Of a DNA stretch of 64,000 nt, positions 25,768-37,500 are shown one piece after another (within the stretch, counting starts at the first letter, position 1; every line of letters starts with the position of its first letter). Location: the NCBI RefSeq assembly GCF_002101965.1, contig NZ_LQQA01000017.1, forward strand, positions 62,001 through 126,000. Direction: 5' to 3'. The position numbers and the translations under genes were made by a program. A model generated the notes under the pieces. It saw only the letters and a program-made list of their open reading frames with translations, had not been told where the DNA came from and searched no databases. The stretch is from Mycolicibacterium wolinskyi. GTDB taxonomy: Bacteria; Actinomycetota; Actinomycetes; Mycobacteriales; Mycobacteriaceae.

Positions 25768-26886
25768 ATGAACAGACTGTTCGCGGCCGCCGTCGCCGCG
25801 GGACTGGTCGGCTCGGTCACCGCATTCGGCAGCGGTGTGGCATCGGCTGAAACAGCGTTCATCGTGCCGGGAACGGCACCCTCGCCCTACCCGGCGTTAC
25901 GCGCGTTGTATCACTTCGACCCCGCAACGCAACCCGCGATCGGCGCCAACTATTACGACAGTGCCGGCGCGACACGTGAAGTCGTTCCCTATCCCGGCAG
26001 CCTGTGGCCGCTCACCGGCGAGAACTCGCCGACGCTCGCACAGTCGGTCGCCGACGGCACCAACAGCCTCGATTCGCGAATTCGCAGCGCCGACGGGAAT
26101 GTCACCGTGACCGGGCTGTCGCAGGGTGTGCTGGCCCTCAACGCCGAGCAGGCGCGCCTCGCGAACGATCCCACCGCGCCCGCCCCTGACAACCTGACCT
26201 TCGTCAAGACGGGCAATCCCGATCGTCTGTTCACCAAGTGGTTCCGCCCCGGCACCACGGTGCCGGTCCTCGATTACACCGTCCCCGCGCCGGTCGAGAG
26301 CCAGTACGACACGGTGGAAGTCGTCGCCCAGTACGACATCTTCAGCGATCCGCTGGATCGGCCCGGAAACCTCTTGGCATTGGCCAACGCTCTCGTGGCG
26401 GGCGGTACGTCCCACACCGCGACCGCGTTCTCGGATCCCGCGAGCATCCCGGCACAAAACGTCACCGTGACCACCAACAGTCGGGGCGCCACCACCACGA
26501 CCTATTTCATTCCGGCAGAGCAGCTTCCGCTCGTGGAGTACCTGAGCCAGGGCGGAATGTCACCGGAAATGGCCGCTGAACTCAACCGGTACCTGACGCC
26601 GATGGTCAATCGCGCCTACGGTCCGCCACCGCCGCCGGTGGAACCGGGCGTGCGGCTCGCCGACCTCCGCGGTATCGCACCGGGCAACATCGCGACTCCG
26701 ATCTCGGTTCCCATCAACGCCGTTTCGACCGCGACCAACGTCGCGTCCAACGCCGTCACCGCGGTCAACATCGCCAACCAGGTTCGCAATCTCCTGCCCA
26801 AGAACGGCGTTCAGCTTCCGAAGAACGGCCTACCGCTTCCGAAGAAGGGCATCCCGCTGTTGCCGAAGGGCAAGAAGAAGCGCTGA
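25768..26886 (+). CDS. chp1: Acyltransferase Chp1-like, PE-PPE-domain alpha/beta hydrolase
   Basis: A 372-residue exported protein. Signal peptide residues 1-27 (MNRLFAAAVAAGLVGSVTAF through VASA) precede a PE-PPE (serine alpha/beta hydrolase) domain; the nucleophile is Ser118 in TGLSQG. Relatives Chp1 and Chp2 move acyl chains between acyl-trehalose molecules at the outer face of the membrane to complete sulfolipid-1 and polyacyltrehalose. The C-terminus is unusual: repeated LPKNG/LPKKG units end in a lysine-rich tail. ATG 25768 follows a strong AGGAGGA. It converges on mmpL8 with only 22 bases between the stops. Confidence 0.9.
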   Translation: MNRLFAAAVAAGLVGSVTAFGSGVASAETAFIVPGTAPSPYPALRALYHFDPATQPAIGANYYDSAGATREVVPYPGSLWPLTGENSPTLAQSVADGTNSLDSRIRSADGNVTVTGLSQGVLALNAEQARLANDPTAPAPDNLTFVKTGNPDRLFTKWFRPGTTVPVLDYTVPAPVESQYDTVEVVAQYDIFSDPLDRPGNLLALANALVAGGTSHTATAFSDPASIPAQNVTVTTNSRGATTTTYFIPAEQLPLVEYLSQGGMSPEMAAELNRYLTPMVNRAYGPPPPPVEPGVRLADLRGIAPGNIATPISVPINAVSTATNVASNAVTAVNIANQVRNLLPKNGVQLPKNGLPLPKKGIPLLPKGKKKR

Positions 26887-26908
26887 CGCGCCGAAAGGTC
26901 AGTTCCGG

Positions 26909-29900
26909 TCAGTGGCCGTGGGTCACGGCGTCTGCCCGTGACGGCCACCAGTTGGCCTTTCCGACCAAGGTCGCCGCGGCGGGCACCGTGATGGTCCGCA
27001 CCAGGAACGTGTCGAGCAGCAAGCCCACCCCGACGACGAATCCGGACTGCACCATCGTGCTGATACTGCTGAACACCAGACCGAACATCGTGGCGGCGAA
27101 GATGAGCCCGGCCGCGGTGATCACCCCGCCGGTCGCCCCCACGGTGCGGATCACACCGAGCCGCAGACCAGGTTGGGATTCCTCCCGGATCCGCGATATC
27201 AGCAGCATATTGTAATCGGCTCCGACGGCCACCAGAATGATGAACGTCAAACCCGGTACGCTCCAATGCAATTCCTGCCCGAGCAGGAATTCGAAGAAGA
27301 GGGTGCCGATGCCGAGGGCCGCCAGGTATGAGACGACCACCGACAGGATCAGATAGATCGGCGCCACGACGGCTCGCAGCAGGACCACCAGGATCAGCAT
27401 CACCACCAGGATCGTCACCACGACGATGAACCGGATGTCGTGGTTGTAGAAGTCGCGGGTGTCTCGAAGGATCACGGGGAACCCCACGACCGACACCGAG
27501 GCGTCCGCGAGCTCGGTGTTCGGCTGCGCACCACGCGCGGTGTCCATGATCTCGTTCACCTGGTCCATCGCCTCGACACTGAACGGATTCAGATCGGTCT
27601 GAAGCAGGTACCGGACCGAGTGACCGTCCGGTGAGATGAACAGCTGCGCTGCCTTCTTGAAATCCTCGATCCCGAAACTTGTTGGCGGCACGTAAAATCC
27701 GGCCATGGCGGGCGTGCCCGCGTCCTGCTTGAGCGTCATCAGGAATGCCGATGCCTCGGCCAGGCTGCCGCTCATCTTCAAGGTCTCGCCCACCAGCTGC
27801 TGCACGCCGTCGGCAACCTGCCTACTGGCGTCGGCGAGCTTGTCGGCCCCGTCCTGCACGTTGTCGAGCCGGGACTGCACACTGCTCGGATTGTTCAATC
27901 CCAATGAGCGCATGGCACTCGACGCGGTGTTGAGCGCCCGCCGCAAATTGGCCGTCGTGCTGGCCAGCGACTGCGCGGCCTGCGTCGATTGCAGCTCCCG
28001 GCCCAGCTCGGCGAGCCGGTCGAAGGTGCCGTCGGTGCGGGCAACCGAAAGCCGCACCAACTGATTTCGCGCGGTGACGCAACCGGGATCGGCATCGCAT
28101 ACCGGGCTCGCGTTCAGTGCGTTGAGAACCGGCCCGATCCATTCGAAGCTGTTGGACAGGTTGGTCACGTTCACCCCGATCGACTCGCCGAGCGATCGCA
28201 TGTTGTTGACGAACTTCGTCGCGTTGTCGAGGTCACGCAACGTCTTGCTGCCGCCCACCGAGTTCTGGACCGCCGCAAGCGTGTCGAGCATGCCCCTGGC
28301 CTGGTTGATCGCCTGGCTGACCTGTCCCCGGACCGTGCCAAGGCTGTCGGCGAGCGCATCGGCGCCGGAATTCAGCCGCGTGAGATCGTTTGTGCGGTCC
28401 ACGATCTGCTGTGATCCCGCGCCGAGCTGTTTTCCCACCTCGCCGGCCTGGTAGGAGATCTTCGCCTGCTCCAGCGGCTCACCGGTGGGCCGAGTGATAC
28501 CCCGGACCGGTCCCATCCCCGGCAACTGGCTGACCCGCTGGGCCATCTGTTCGAGATCGGCAAGGGCCTGCGGTTCGCGAAGGTCTTTCGTAGAGCTGAT
28601 GACCAGGTATTGCGGAACGATCGAGTTCAGCGGGAAGTGTTGTTCCAGTGCGGCGTATCCCTGCGAACTGGTGGCGTTGGCGGGCAATGCCTTGCGATCG
28701 TCGTAGTTGTAGCTCGTCGTCAGCACGAACCCGGACAGCACGGCAAGGATGATCAGGCTCGCGACGAGATGCGCGACGGGCCTGCGCACGATCCGTACCC
28801 CCGAGCGTCGCCAGAAGCGCGTCGTGAGATCACGTCGCGGCGCGATCCAGCCTCGCCGCCCCACGATGGTCAACACCGCGGGAAGCAGCGTGACCGCACC
28901 GAGGAACGCCACCGAGATGGCGATCGCCAGCGCGGGCCCCACCGAGGAGAACAGTGCGAGCTTGGTGAACGACATGCCGAGGAACGTCACGGCGACGGTG
29001 GCCGCGGACGCCGCGATCACTTTGCCGATGGAGGTCAACGCTTTTCGGACCGCGTCGTCCGAGCTCTCACCCTGGCGCAGGTAGTCGTGGTAGCGACTGA
29101 TGAGGAACACGGCATAGTCGATGCCCGCGCCCACCATCATGCCGCTCATGAACACGATCGTCTGGTTGGCGATACCGAGGCCCAACAATGCAGCGCAGGA
29201 CACCACGGCCTGCGCCACCACCACCGCGACACCGATCGACGCCAGCGGCACCACCATGGTCACCGGGTTGCGGTAGATCATCAGCAGGATGAACAGCACG
29301 AGGACGGTGATCGCGGTCTCGATCACCTTGAGGTCGCGCTCCCCCACGGCGTTCAGATCGGCCACGGTGGCCGCGGGCCCGGTCATGTGCGGGGTCAGGG
29401 TGGTGTCGACGACTTCACGTTCGACCACCTCGGCGACCCGCGCGTAGGCCTCTTTGGACTGCGGCGTTCCGAGGGTGCCTGGCAATGTGATCGGCAGCAA
29501 CCACGCCTTGTTGTCCTTGCTCGTCATGACCTCGCGCAGCGGGGGTGCGCTCAAGAAGTCCTGGAGCTTGGCCACGTCACCGGTGTCGCGGTGCAGCGCG
29601 TCCACGAGTTTTCGGTACACGGCTTCGTCGGACTTGCTCAGACCGTCGTCGTTGGTCAACACGACCACGACGAAGCTGTCGGTACCGGCTTGCTGGAAGG
29701 CCGTCAGCATCTGCTTGCTGGCCACCATCGCCGGAGCGTCCTCGGGAAGGATTGCGACGGGCCGCCGCTCGGCCATCTCCTTCAATGTGGGCGACACGAC
29801 GGGCAGACAGACGGCAAGCGTCAGCCACAGCGCGATGACCGCCCATGGGAAGCGGACGATGACGTCGCCGAGCCGGGCGAAGACGCCGACCTCCGCGTCG

Positions 29901-29923
29901 GCCGGATCCGTTCGCCGCGCCAC
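26909..29923 (-). CDS. mmpL8: MmpL8-like RND lipid transporter
   Basis: A 1004-residue MmpL (RND superfamily) exporter with twelve predicted membrane spans in a 1+6+5 layout and two periplasmic porter domains. The proton-relay motifs GIDYAVFLISRYHDY and GADYNMLLISRIREE are intact. The long alpha-helical second loop (residues about 400-720) contains a CDADPGC disulfide pair. Position between chp1 and papA1 matches MmpL8 of the sulfolipid locus, which exports the diacyl precursor. GTG 29923 preceded by AGGCGG is chosen; a TTG 11 codons upstream is the alternative. Confidence 0.9.
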   Translation of the reverse strand: MARRTDPADAEVGVFARLGDVIVRFPWAVIALWLTLAVCLPVVSPTLKEMAERRPVAILPEDAPAMVASKQMLTAFQQAGTDSFVVVVLTNDDGLSKSDEAVYRKLVDALHRDTGDVAKLQDFLSAPPLREVMTSKDNKAWLLPITLPGTLGTPQSKEAYARVAEVVEREVVDTTLTPHMTGPAATVADLNAVGERDLKVIETAITVLVLFILLMIYRNPVTMVVPLASIGVAVVVAQAVVSCAALLGLGIANQTIVFMSGMMVGAGIDYAVFLISRYHDYLRQGESSDDAVRKALTSIGKVIAASAATVAVTFLGMSFTKLALFSSVGPALAIAISVAFLGAVTLLPAVLTIVGRRGWIAPRRDLTTRFWRRSGVRIVRRPVAHLVASLIILAVLSGFVLTTSYNYDDRKALPANATSSQGYAALEQHFPLNSIVPQYLVISSTKDLREPQALADLEQMAQRVSQLPGMGPVRGITRPTGEPLEQAKISYQAGEVGKQLGAGSQQIVDRTNDLTRLNSGADALADSLGTVRGQVSQAINQARGMLDTLAAVQNSVGGSKTLRDLDNATKFVNNMRSLGESIGVNVTNLSNSFEWIGPVLNALNASPVCDADPGCVTARNQLVRLSVARTDGTFDRLAELGRELQSTQAAQSLASTTANLRRALNTASSAMRSLGLNNPSSVQSRLDNVQDGADKLADASRQVADGVQQLVGETLKMSGSLAEASAFLMTLKQDAGTPAMAGFYVPPTSFGIEDFKKAAQLFISPDGHSVRYLLQTDLNPFSVEAMDQVNEIMDTARGAQPNTELADASVSVVGFPVILRDTRDFYNHDIRFIVVVTILVVMLILVVLLRAVVAPIYLILSVVVSYLAALGIGTLFFEFLLGQELHWSVPGLTFIILVAVGADYNMLLISRIREESQPGLRLGVIRTVGATGGVITAAGLIFAATMFGLVFSSISTMVQSGFVVGVGLLLDTFLVRTITVPAAATLVGKANWWPSRADAVTHGH

Positions 29924-29995
29924 TCGAAACCGCCTGATAACTCTGCTGACCCTCAAAATAGTACGCTGACGCGTCCGTTCATCCCGTCTGCTCGG

Positions 29996-31456
29996 TCAGC
30001 GCACGGGCTGTCGCTCAGCCTCATTTCGAGTTGCCGCGACCAGCACGTCGCGCCCGCCCGTGACGCGGTCACAGACCTCTTGCAGCGCAGCCACGTACCG
30101 GTCGACAGACTGGCGCGCCACCGGGTTCTTCGGGAACACGACGGTTGCGAACGTCTCGTTGAACCGCCCGACGAGAGTGCTCAGCGGATAGGTCACACGG
30201 CCATCGCTCAGCGTGGCGATCCGGACGCCCTCCTGCAGATTCGTCAGCAACGGGGCCATCGGGCCGGAACTGGCGTCGAAAAAGTTCAGCATCGGGAACA
30301 GCGGTTGTGGCGGCGTCAGGTGCGGGGCCAACTCGACCACCCGCTCGAACGGCACGAGCGCAGCGGGTCTGCCTGTGTCGAAGTCACGTTGGGCGGCGCG
30401 GATGCTGTCGGCGAACGACGCGCCCGCGACGGGGACGACGACGGGTATCAGGCCGGTGAACCAGCCCTGGGTCGTCAGCTCATCCGGCGTGCGGGTATCG
30501 ATCGGCGTCAACCCGTAGTAGGTTTCGAGGCCGGTGAGTTCGCGGAGTGCGTGCGCCACCACCGCGAACAGGCCGCCGATGAAACGGGATCCGGCAGCCA
30601 CACAGAGGTCTTCGAACCGCTCGGTCTGCTGCCGATCCATCAGCTTCACCGCGACCAGATCACCGCCTTCCGACGGCGATCCGTCGTCGAGCGGCAGCGG
30701 GAACACCGGAAACGTCCCATTGTTCTTCTCGGCGAAGGACTTCCAGGTCTGCACCTCGGGTGTATCGAGCGTGAGCGACGAGGTGAACTCGCGCTGGCGC
30801 AGGCAGTAATCGTCGTAACCGCCTGCGTCCGGCAATTGCAGGGGCGGGGCACCGGATACCAGCGTGGAGTACATCGCCTGGAATTCCAGCAGCCCCACAC
30901 CGACGAACTGGCCGTCGACGTGCAGGTGGTCGATGCTGGACCAGAACGTGAACTTGTCTTCGCGTTGGATCACACCGAACCGGAAGCTGTCCCACTGCAA
31001 GGAATCCGGCGTCGAGGCCACCTGGCTGCGCAGCTTGGCGGCATCGGCCGCACCGTGACGCTTGGGCACGAACTCGATGTCGGCGGCGTCGGTCATCGTG
31101 TGCCGGACGACCGTGTCCGCGGTGCCCGGGTCATCCGCCCGACGGTATTCGAACCAGCTCCGATAGGTGCTGTGCCGGCGCAGGTGCGCGTTGATGACAT
31201 ACGTCATCGCGCGGATGTCGCAGCGACCCGGCATGTCGCACGCCGCGATGAACAAGCGCGAGTGGTCGACACCCCGGCTGCCCTGCTCGACGAAGCTGCG
31301 CAGATGGCGCGTCTGTATGTAGCTGGCTGGCACCGGACTTTCCGGTGCCTCCCGCGCCTTGGCCAGCGCGGCCTCGGTCGGCTGCCAGGAGATCAGCGAA
31401 CCCGGCTCAGGTGTCCATTCGTCGATCGACGCGATCTCTACTGGACCTAACAGCAC
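29996..31456 (-). CDS. papA1: Trehalose acyltransferase PapA1 (sulfolipid type)
   Basis: A 486-residue polyketide-associated acyltransferase. The active site is HLHVDGQFVG (standard HxxxDG), with MTYVINAHLRRHSTYRSWFE, TQGWFTGLIPVVVPVAG and TYPLSTLVGRFNET closely matching PapA1. In sulfolipid-1 synthesis PapA1 transfers the Pks2-made methyl-branched chain onto the monoacylated trehalose sulfate. It starts at GTG 31456, 61 bases after pks2, and mmpL8 follows about 72 bases downstream, so pks2-papA1-mmpL8 probably form one transcript. Confidence 0.92.
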   Translation of the reverse strand: MLLGPVEIASIDEWTPEPGSLISWQPTEAALAKAREAPESPVPASYIQTRHLRSFVEQGSRGVDHSRLFIAACDMPGRCDIRAMTYVINAHLRRHSTYRSWFEYRRADDPGTADTVVRHTMTDAADIEFVPKRHGAADAAKLRSQVASTPDSLQWDSFRFGVIQREDKFTFWSSIDHLHVDGQFVGVGLLEFQAMYSTLVSGAPPLQLPDAGGYDDYCLRQREFTSSLTLDTPEVQTWKSFAEKNNGTFPVFPLPLDDGSPSEGGDLVAVKLMDRQQTERFEDLCVAAGSRFIGGLFAVVAHALRELTGLETYYGLTPIDTRTPDELTTQGWFTGLIPVVVPVAGASFADSIRAAQRDFDTGRPAALVPFERVVELAPHLTPPQPLFPMLNFFDASSGPMAPLLTNLQEGVRIATLSDGRVTYPLSTLVGRFNETFATVVFPKNPVARQSVDRYVAALQEVCDRVTGGRDVLVAATRNEAERQPVR

Positions 31457-31517
31457 TCTTCTCTCCCGATGTCCGGCCCCCGCTCAATGTTCACCAATTC
31501 CCCACTGCCGAGGGCGA

Positions 31518-34500
31518 TCACGAAGCCGCCGTGGCAGGTTCCTGGCCGGCCAGCCGCTCACACAGGTGATCGGCGAGGCCCCGGATGGTCGTGATGTCCA
31601 TCGAGTTGATGCGCACACCGGTCTCCGCCTCGATCCGGGTACGCAGTTCGAGGTTGCCCAACGAATCCAGTCCGTACTCCGGCAGCGGACGGTCCGGATC
31701 GACCGCACGGCGAAGCAGCAGGCTCACCTGCTCGGAGATGATCCGACGCAGGTGTGTCGGCCACTCCTCGGCAGGCAGGGTGTTCAGTTCGGCCCGCAAC
31801 TTCGATCCCTGCGGCCCACTTTGCGCGGCCGACTTGAACATCTCGGCGAACGGGGTCCGTTCGGCGAACGCCACCAGCCACGGCGCGCCCATGATCGGTG
31901 CGTATCCGGTGTATGCACGCTCATATCGCAGCAGGGACTCGAAGGCGTAGGCGCCTTCGTCGGGTGCGATCGAGTTGTCCCCCGCCGCCATCGCGACACC
32001 CCGGCCGATCTCGGCCCAGGCGCCCCACGCGATCGTCGTGGCGGGCAGCCCCTGCGACCGCCGCCAGAAGGTGAACGCATCCAGCCAGCTGTTGGCCGCG
32101 GCGTACGCACCCTGCCCCGGCGAACCGACCAGCGGCGCGGCAGACGAGAACACGCAGAACCAGTCGAGCGGTAGCGACGCCGTAGCTTCGTGCAGGTTCC
32201 AGGCGCCGTAGACCTTTGGCGCCCAGTCCCTTTGGATGATGTCGTCGGTGATGTTCGTCAACGTGGCGTCCTCGACGACGGCAGCAGCGTGCACGACACC
32301 GCGCAGCGGCAGCCCGGTGGCAGTCGCGGCCTCGACCAGCCGCTCGGCTGTTCCGTCCTCGGCGATGTCACCCGACTCGACCACGATGTCGCCACCCGCG
32401 GCACGGATCAACTCGATGATCTCGAGCGCCTGCGCGCTCGGCCGGCTGCGGGAGCTGAGCACGATCCGGCCGCAGCCCGCGGCGGCCATCTTCTCGGCGA
32501 GGAACAGGCCAAGACCGCCGAGACCACCGGTGAGGATGTAGGAGCCGTCCTCCCGGAACACCGGAACATCTTGGGGCGCAACGACGACCGTGCTCTGACC
32601 GGTACGTGGCACGTCCAGCAGGAGCTTGCCGGTGTGTTGCGCGCCGCCCATCGCCCGGATCGCGGTGGCCGCATCGGCCAGCGGGTAGTGCGTGCTGCGC
32701 GGCATCGGCAGGTACCCGTCGGCGGTCAGCTGGAAGACCTTTTCCAACAGTGACCGCATGATCCCGGGATGCGTCACCGACATCAACGCCAGGTCCACCG
32801 CGTAGAAGGTCAGGTTGCGCCGGAACGGGAACAGCCCGACCCTGGTGTCGCCGTAGATGTCGCGCTTGCCGATCTCGACGAATCGCCCGTTGAACGCCAG
32901 CAATTCGATGCCGGCGCGTTGCAGCGGGCCCACGACCGAGTTGAGCACGATGTCGACGCCGTACCCGTCGGTGTCCCGGCGGATCTCCTCGGCGAACGAC
33001 ACCGAACGCGAATCGTAGACGTGCTCGATTCCCCAGTCGCGCAACAGCTGCCGCCGCTGGTCGCTGCCTGCGGTGGCGTAGATCTCGGCGCCTGCGGCCT
33101 TGGCGATCGCGATCGCGGCCTGGCCAACGCCACCGGTGCCCGAGTGGATCAGCACCTTGTCGCCTGCCGTGATCCGGGCCAGGTCGTGCAGGCTGTACCA
33201 CGCGGTCGCCGCGGCCGTGGCCACCGCCGCCGCCTGCGCCTCGGACATACCCTCGGGAAGGGTGACGGCCAGGTCGGCGTCGCACGTGACGAACGTGCCC
33301 CAGCAACCGTTGCCGGACACGCCGCCGACGCGGTCGCCGACCTTGTGTCGCGTCACGCCCGGTCCGACGGCGGTCACCACGCCCGCGAAATCCGTTCCGA
33401 GCTCCGGCAGCCGGCCCTCGAAGCTCGGGCACTGCCCGAATGCGACGAGGACGTCGGCGAAGTTGATGCTGGACGTGCTGACCGCAACCTCGATCTGTCC
33501 GGGGCCCGGTGCTTCCCGATCGAAGGACACGAGTTCCAGGGATTCCAGGTCACCCGGATTCCGTACCTGCAGGCGCGTGCCCTCGCGGTCGTTTTCGATC
33601 ACCTTGCCCAGCCGCTCGTCGGCCTGCAGTGGCGCCGGGCACAGCCGCGCCACATACGATTTGCCTCGGCGCCAAGCGGTTTCGTCTTCCGCGGAGTCAC
33701 TGAGCACCTGCTTGGCCACCAACTCGACATCGGTTTCGGAATCGATGTCGACCTGGGTGACCCGACTGTGCGGATACTCCATCGCGATGACTCGCATGAG
33801 GCCGCGCAATGCCGCCTGCTCCATGTTGAGGACGTCGCCGTCCGTCACCTGCTGCGCATTGCGGGTCAGCACGACCATCCGAGGCAATTCGCCGTGCGCG
33901 TCGACGAGCGCCTGAGCGATGTGCACCAGATCGTGCACGGACTGCTCGCCCCGCCGGCAGGTCTGCCAGTCGACCTCGGCCGATGCCGGGCCCGCGACGA
34001 TCACGACACCGGTGAGCGCTTCGTCGCGCAGCGCGGCGATCTGGCTCGCGATCGCCTGCTTGTCCGCGTCTGCCCAGGGCACCACGGTGCAATCGGCGCC
34101 TTTTGTCTTCAGGGCCGCGACGAGGTTGGCGCTCAAGGCATCCCGATCGGCACCCCGGTCGATCACCAACCAGACGCCCGGCTGGTCGTGCTCGGGTTCC
34201 TTCAGATCACGCTGCAGCCAGTCGATGGTCAGCAACCGTTCGTTGAGCACCTGGTCGGCGCGGCCGCTCTCCGACATGCCGGTGCCGAGCCGCAGACCCT
34301 CGACCTCGACGAGGACCGTGCCGTTCTCGTCCAGCACCTCGAGGTCCGCCTCGACGCCGGACGCGTCGGTGCCGGTGACGCGCACCAGACAGAACGCCGC
34401 GTGGCGGGTCGTGTTGTGCAACCGCAACCGGCGCACGCCGAGCGGCAGCAGCAGGCTGCCGTTGGCCACGGCCTGCACGCCGGCATCGGCCACCACGGCC

Positions 34501-37500
34501 TGGAAGCACGCGTCCAGCACGGCCGGGTGGGCGCCGTAGCCGCCCTGCTGCGAGCGCAGCGGGCCGGGAAGCGCGACCTCGGCGAGGACGGTGCCACCGT
34601 CGCCGGTATGGGCGGCCGCGAGCCCGGCGAACGCCGCACCGTGATGGACGCCTGCGGCTTGGAACGCCGAACGCAGATCCTCACCTTCGACCCGTTCGGG
34701 ATGCGCGTCGCGAAGCGCATCGATGTCGCGGACCGGGGCGTCTTCGCCCGCGGCACCCGCATGCAGCGTTGCGGTGGCCCGCTGGGTCAGCTCACCGGAG
34801 CGGTAGGTCTGCACGGCGAAGTCGACAACGCCTTCGGAGATCACCGTGGCCGCCGCGGACACGGGTGTCTCCTCGTCGAGCAGCAGCATCTCCTCGAACG
34901 TGATGTCGTGGACTTCGCCGGCGTCACCGAGCACGGTATGCGCGGCAGCCAGGGCCATCTCGCAGTACGCCGCGCCGGGCAGCACCGCGACGTTGTGCAC
35001 CTGGTGATCGGCCAGCCATGGCTGCGCGTCGATGCCGACCTCGCCCTGCCACACGTGGCGTTCGGGCTCTTCGGGCAGCACGACGTGCGAGCCGAGCAAG
35101 GGGTGAACCACGACGCTGGCGGCCCCTCGACCGCTCTCATGGCCGTCGCGGTCGAGCAGCAACTGGCGATGGGTCCAGGTCGGCAGCGGCGCGTCGGTCA
35201 CCTGGCCATCGGGATACAGCACCGAGAAGTCGACCGCGGCGCCCGCGCAGTGCAGGTCCGCCAGCAGGCCGCGCAGCCCGAACGGAAGCTCCTGCTCGCG
35301 CCGCATCGCGGCCAGCACCGTGAGCGGAATGTCGAGACTGCGGGCCGTCTGGTCGACGGCGTGGTTGAGCAGCGGATGCGGCGACAGTTCGGCGAAGACT
35401 CGGTGACCGTCCTCGAGTGCAGCCTGGACCGCTGCCGCGAATCGCACCGTGTGGCGCAGGTTGTCGGCCCAATACCAGCTGTCGAGTTCGACCACGTCGC
35501 GCGGATCGTAGGACGTCGCCGAGTAATACGGCACCGTCGGCGCGCTCGGCGTGAGCTCTTCGAGTTGTTCACCCAATTCGTCGAGGATCGGATCGACCTG
35601 CGCCGAGTGCGATGCCACGTCGACCGCGATCTCGCGTGCCATGACACCGCGTTCGTCCCACGAGGCGACCAGGTTGCGGATGGACTCCGCGTCGCCACCC
35701 AGCACGGTCGACTGCGGAGAGGCGACCACCGCCAGGGAGACGTCCGAGATGCCGCGCGCCGCGAGTTCCGAAAGCACTTGCGCGGCAGGAAGTTCGACGG
35801 ACGCCATGGCTCCGCCACCGGCGAGCCGCAGCATCAGCTTGGAGCGACGGCAGATGACGCGCACGCCGTCGGCGAGGGAGAGTGCACCGGACACCACGGC
35901 AGCCGCGACCTCGCCCATCGAGTGGCCGATGACCGCGCCCGGCACGACACCGTACGACTTCATGGTCATCGCGAGGGCGACCTGCACGGCGAAGATGGTG
36001 GGCTGGATGCGGTCGATTCGTGTGACCGTCTCGGCGGCCGACATCGCTTCGGTGACCGAGAACCCGGACTCGGCTTCGATCAACGGCTCCAGCTGCGCGA
36101 CCGTTGCCGCGAACACCGGCTCTTTGGCGAGCAGCTCGCTGCCCATCGCGGCCCATTGCGAACCCTGGCCGGAGAAGACCCAGACCGGCCCCCGGTCGCC
36201 CTGGCCGACCGCCGGTTCGCTGACGGTGTCGCCGTCTGCGACCTCGTTGAGTGCGGCCACCAGCTCATTCGCGTCGGTCGCGGTGAGCATCGCTCGGACC
36301 GTGCGGTGGCCCCGCCTGCGCGACAGGGTGTATCCCAAATCTGACAACGCGGGCCCGTCGGCCGTACCGACGCGCTTGGCCGTCACCCATTCGGCGAGCT
36401 GCCTTGCGGTCCGGCGCAGTTCCTCCTGCGAGCTCGCCGAGATCGGGAAGACCATCGGCGCGGCCGGTGCCTGCGGCGCGGGAGCGGTGTCGTCCGCGGA
36501 ACCCTCGGGCGCCTGCTCGACGATGGCGTGCACGTTCGTACCGGACAGACCGTAGGACGACACCGCTGCGCGGCGTGGCCGACCGCCGTTGGTCGGCCAC
36601 GTCGTCGCCTCCTGTGGCACGAACAGCTGTGTCTGCACTGCGGCCATCTCGTCGGGCAGCGCGGTGAAGTGCAGATTCTGCGGAACGACGCCGTGCTGTA
36701 CGGCCAGCACGGCCTTCATCAAACCGAGCGTGCCCGCCGCGGATTGCAGGTGCCCGAAGTTCGTCTTGATCGAGGTCAGCGCACACGGACCGGCCGTTCC
36801 GTACACCGCCGCGACACTGGCGTATTCGAGCGGGTCGCCGACGGGGGTTCCGGTGCCGTGAGCCTCGACCATGCCGATCGTCGCCGCGTCGACACCCGCG
36901 ACGTCGAGCGCCGCCCGGTAGACCGACTCCTGCGCATCGCGCGAGGGGGTTGCGATGTTGACCGTGTGGCCGTCCTGATTGCTCGCGACCCCGCGGATCA
37001 CGGCGAGCACGCGGTCGCCGTCGCGCTGTGCGTCGGCCAGTCGCTTGAGCACCACGACCACCGAGCCCTCGGCGGAGACGAATCCGTCGGCGCCGACGTC
37101 GAAGGCACGGCAGCGCCCGCTCGGGGACAGCATCCCCGCCGCTGAACCGGACGCCGCCTTACGCGGCTCAAGCAACACCGACACGCCGCCGGCCAGGGCG
37201 AGGTCACTTTCCCCGTCGAGGAGGCTGTGACAGGCCAGGTGCACGGCCGTGAGCCCCGATGAACACGCGGTGTCGACGCTCACCGCAGGCCCGTGCGCAC
37301 CGAGCGCATAGGAGATCCGGCCTGACGCCAGCGAGAAACTCGTGCCGGTGAAGCCGTACGGCCCCTCGAGCGAGCCGGTGTCGGCCGCGAGGTAGGCGTA
37401 GTCATTGTGCGTCACACCGGCGAACACGCCGGTTTTGGAACCGGCCAGCGACGCGGGATCGAACCCGGCCCGTTCGACGGCCTCCCATGCGGTCTCCAAC

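Noticed and set aside
28610..31450. 946-codon plus-strand frame across mmpL8 and papA1
   Set aside because: Runs through two genes and their gap on the opposite strand, His/Arg-rich composition, no recognisable protein.
32769..36344. 1191-codon open frame on the plus strand
   Set aside because: Antisense to pks2, whose six domains are intact; the reverse translation shows no family features.
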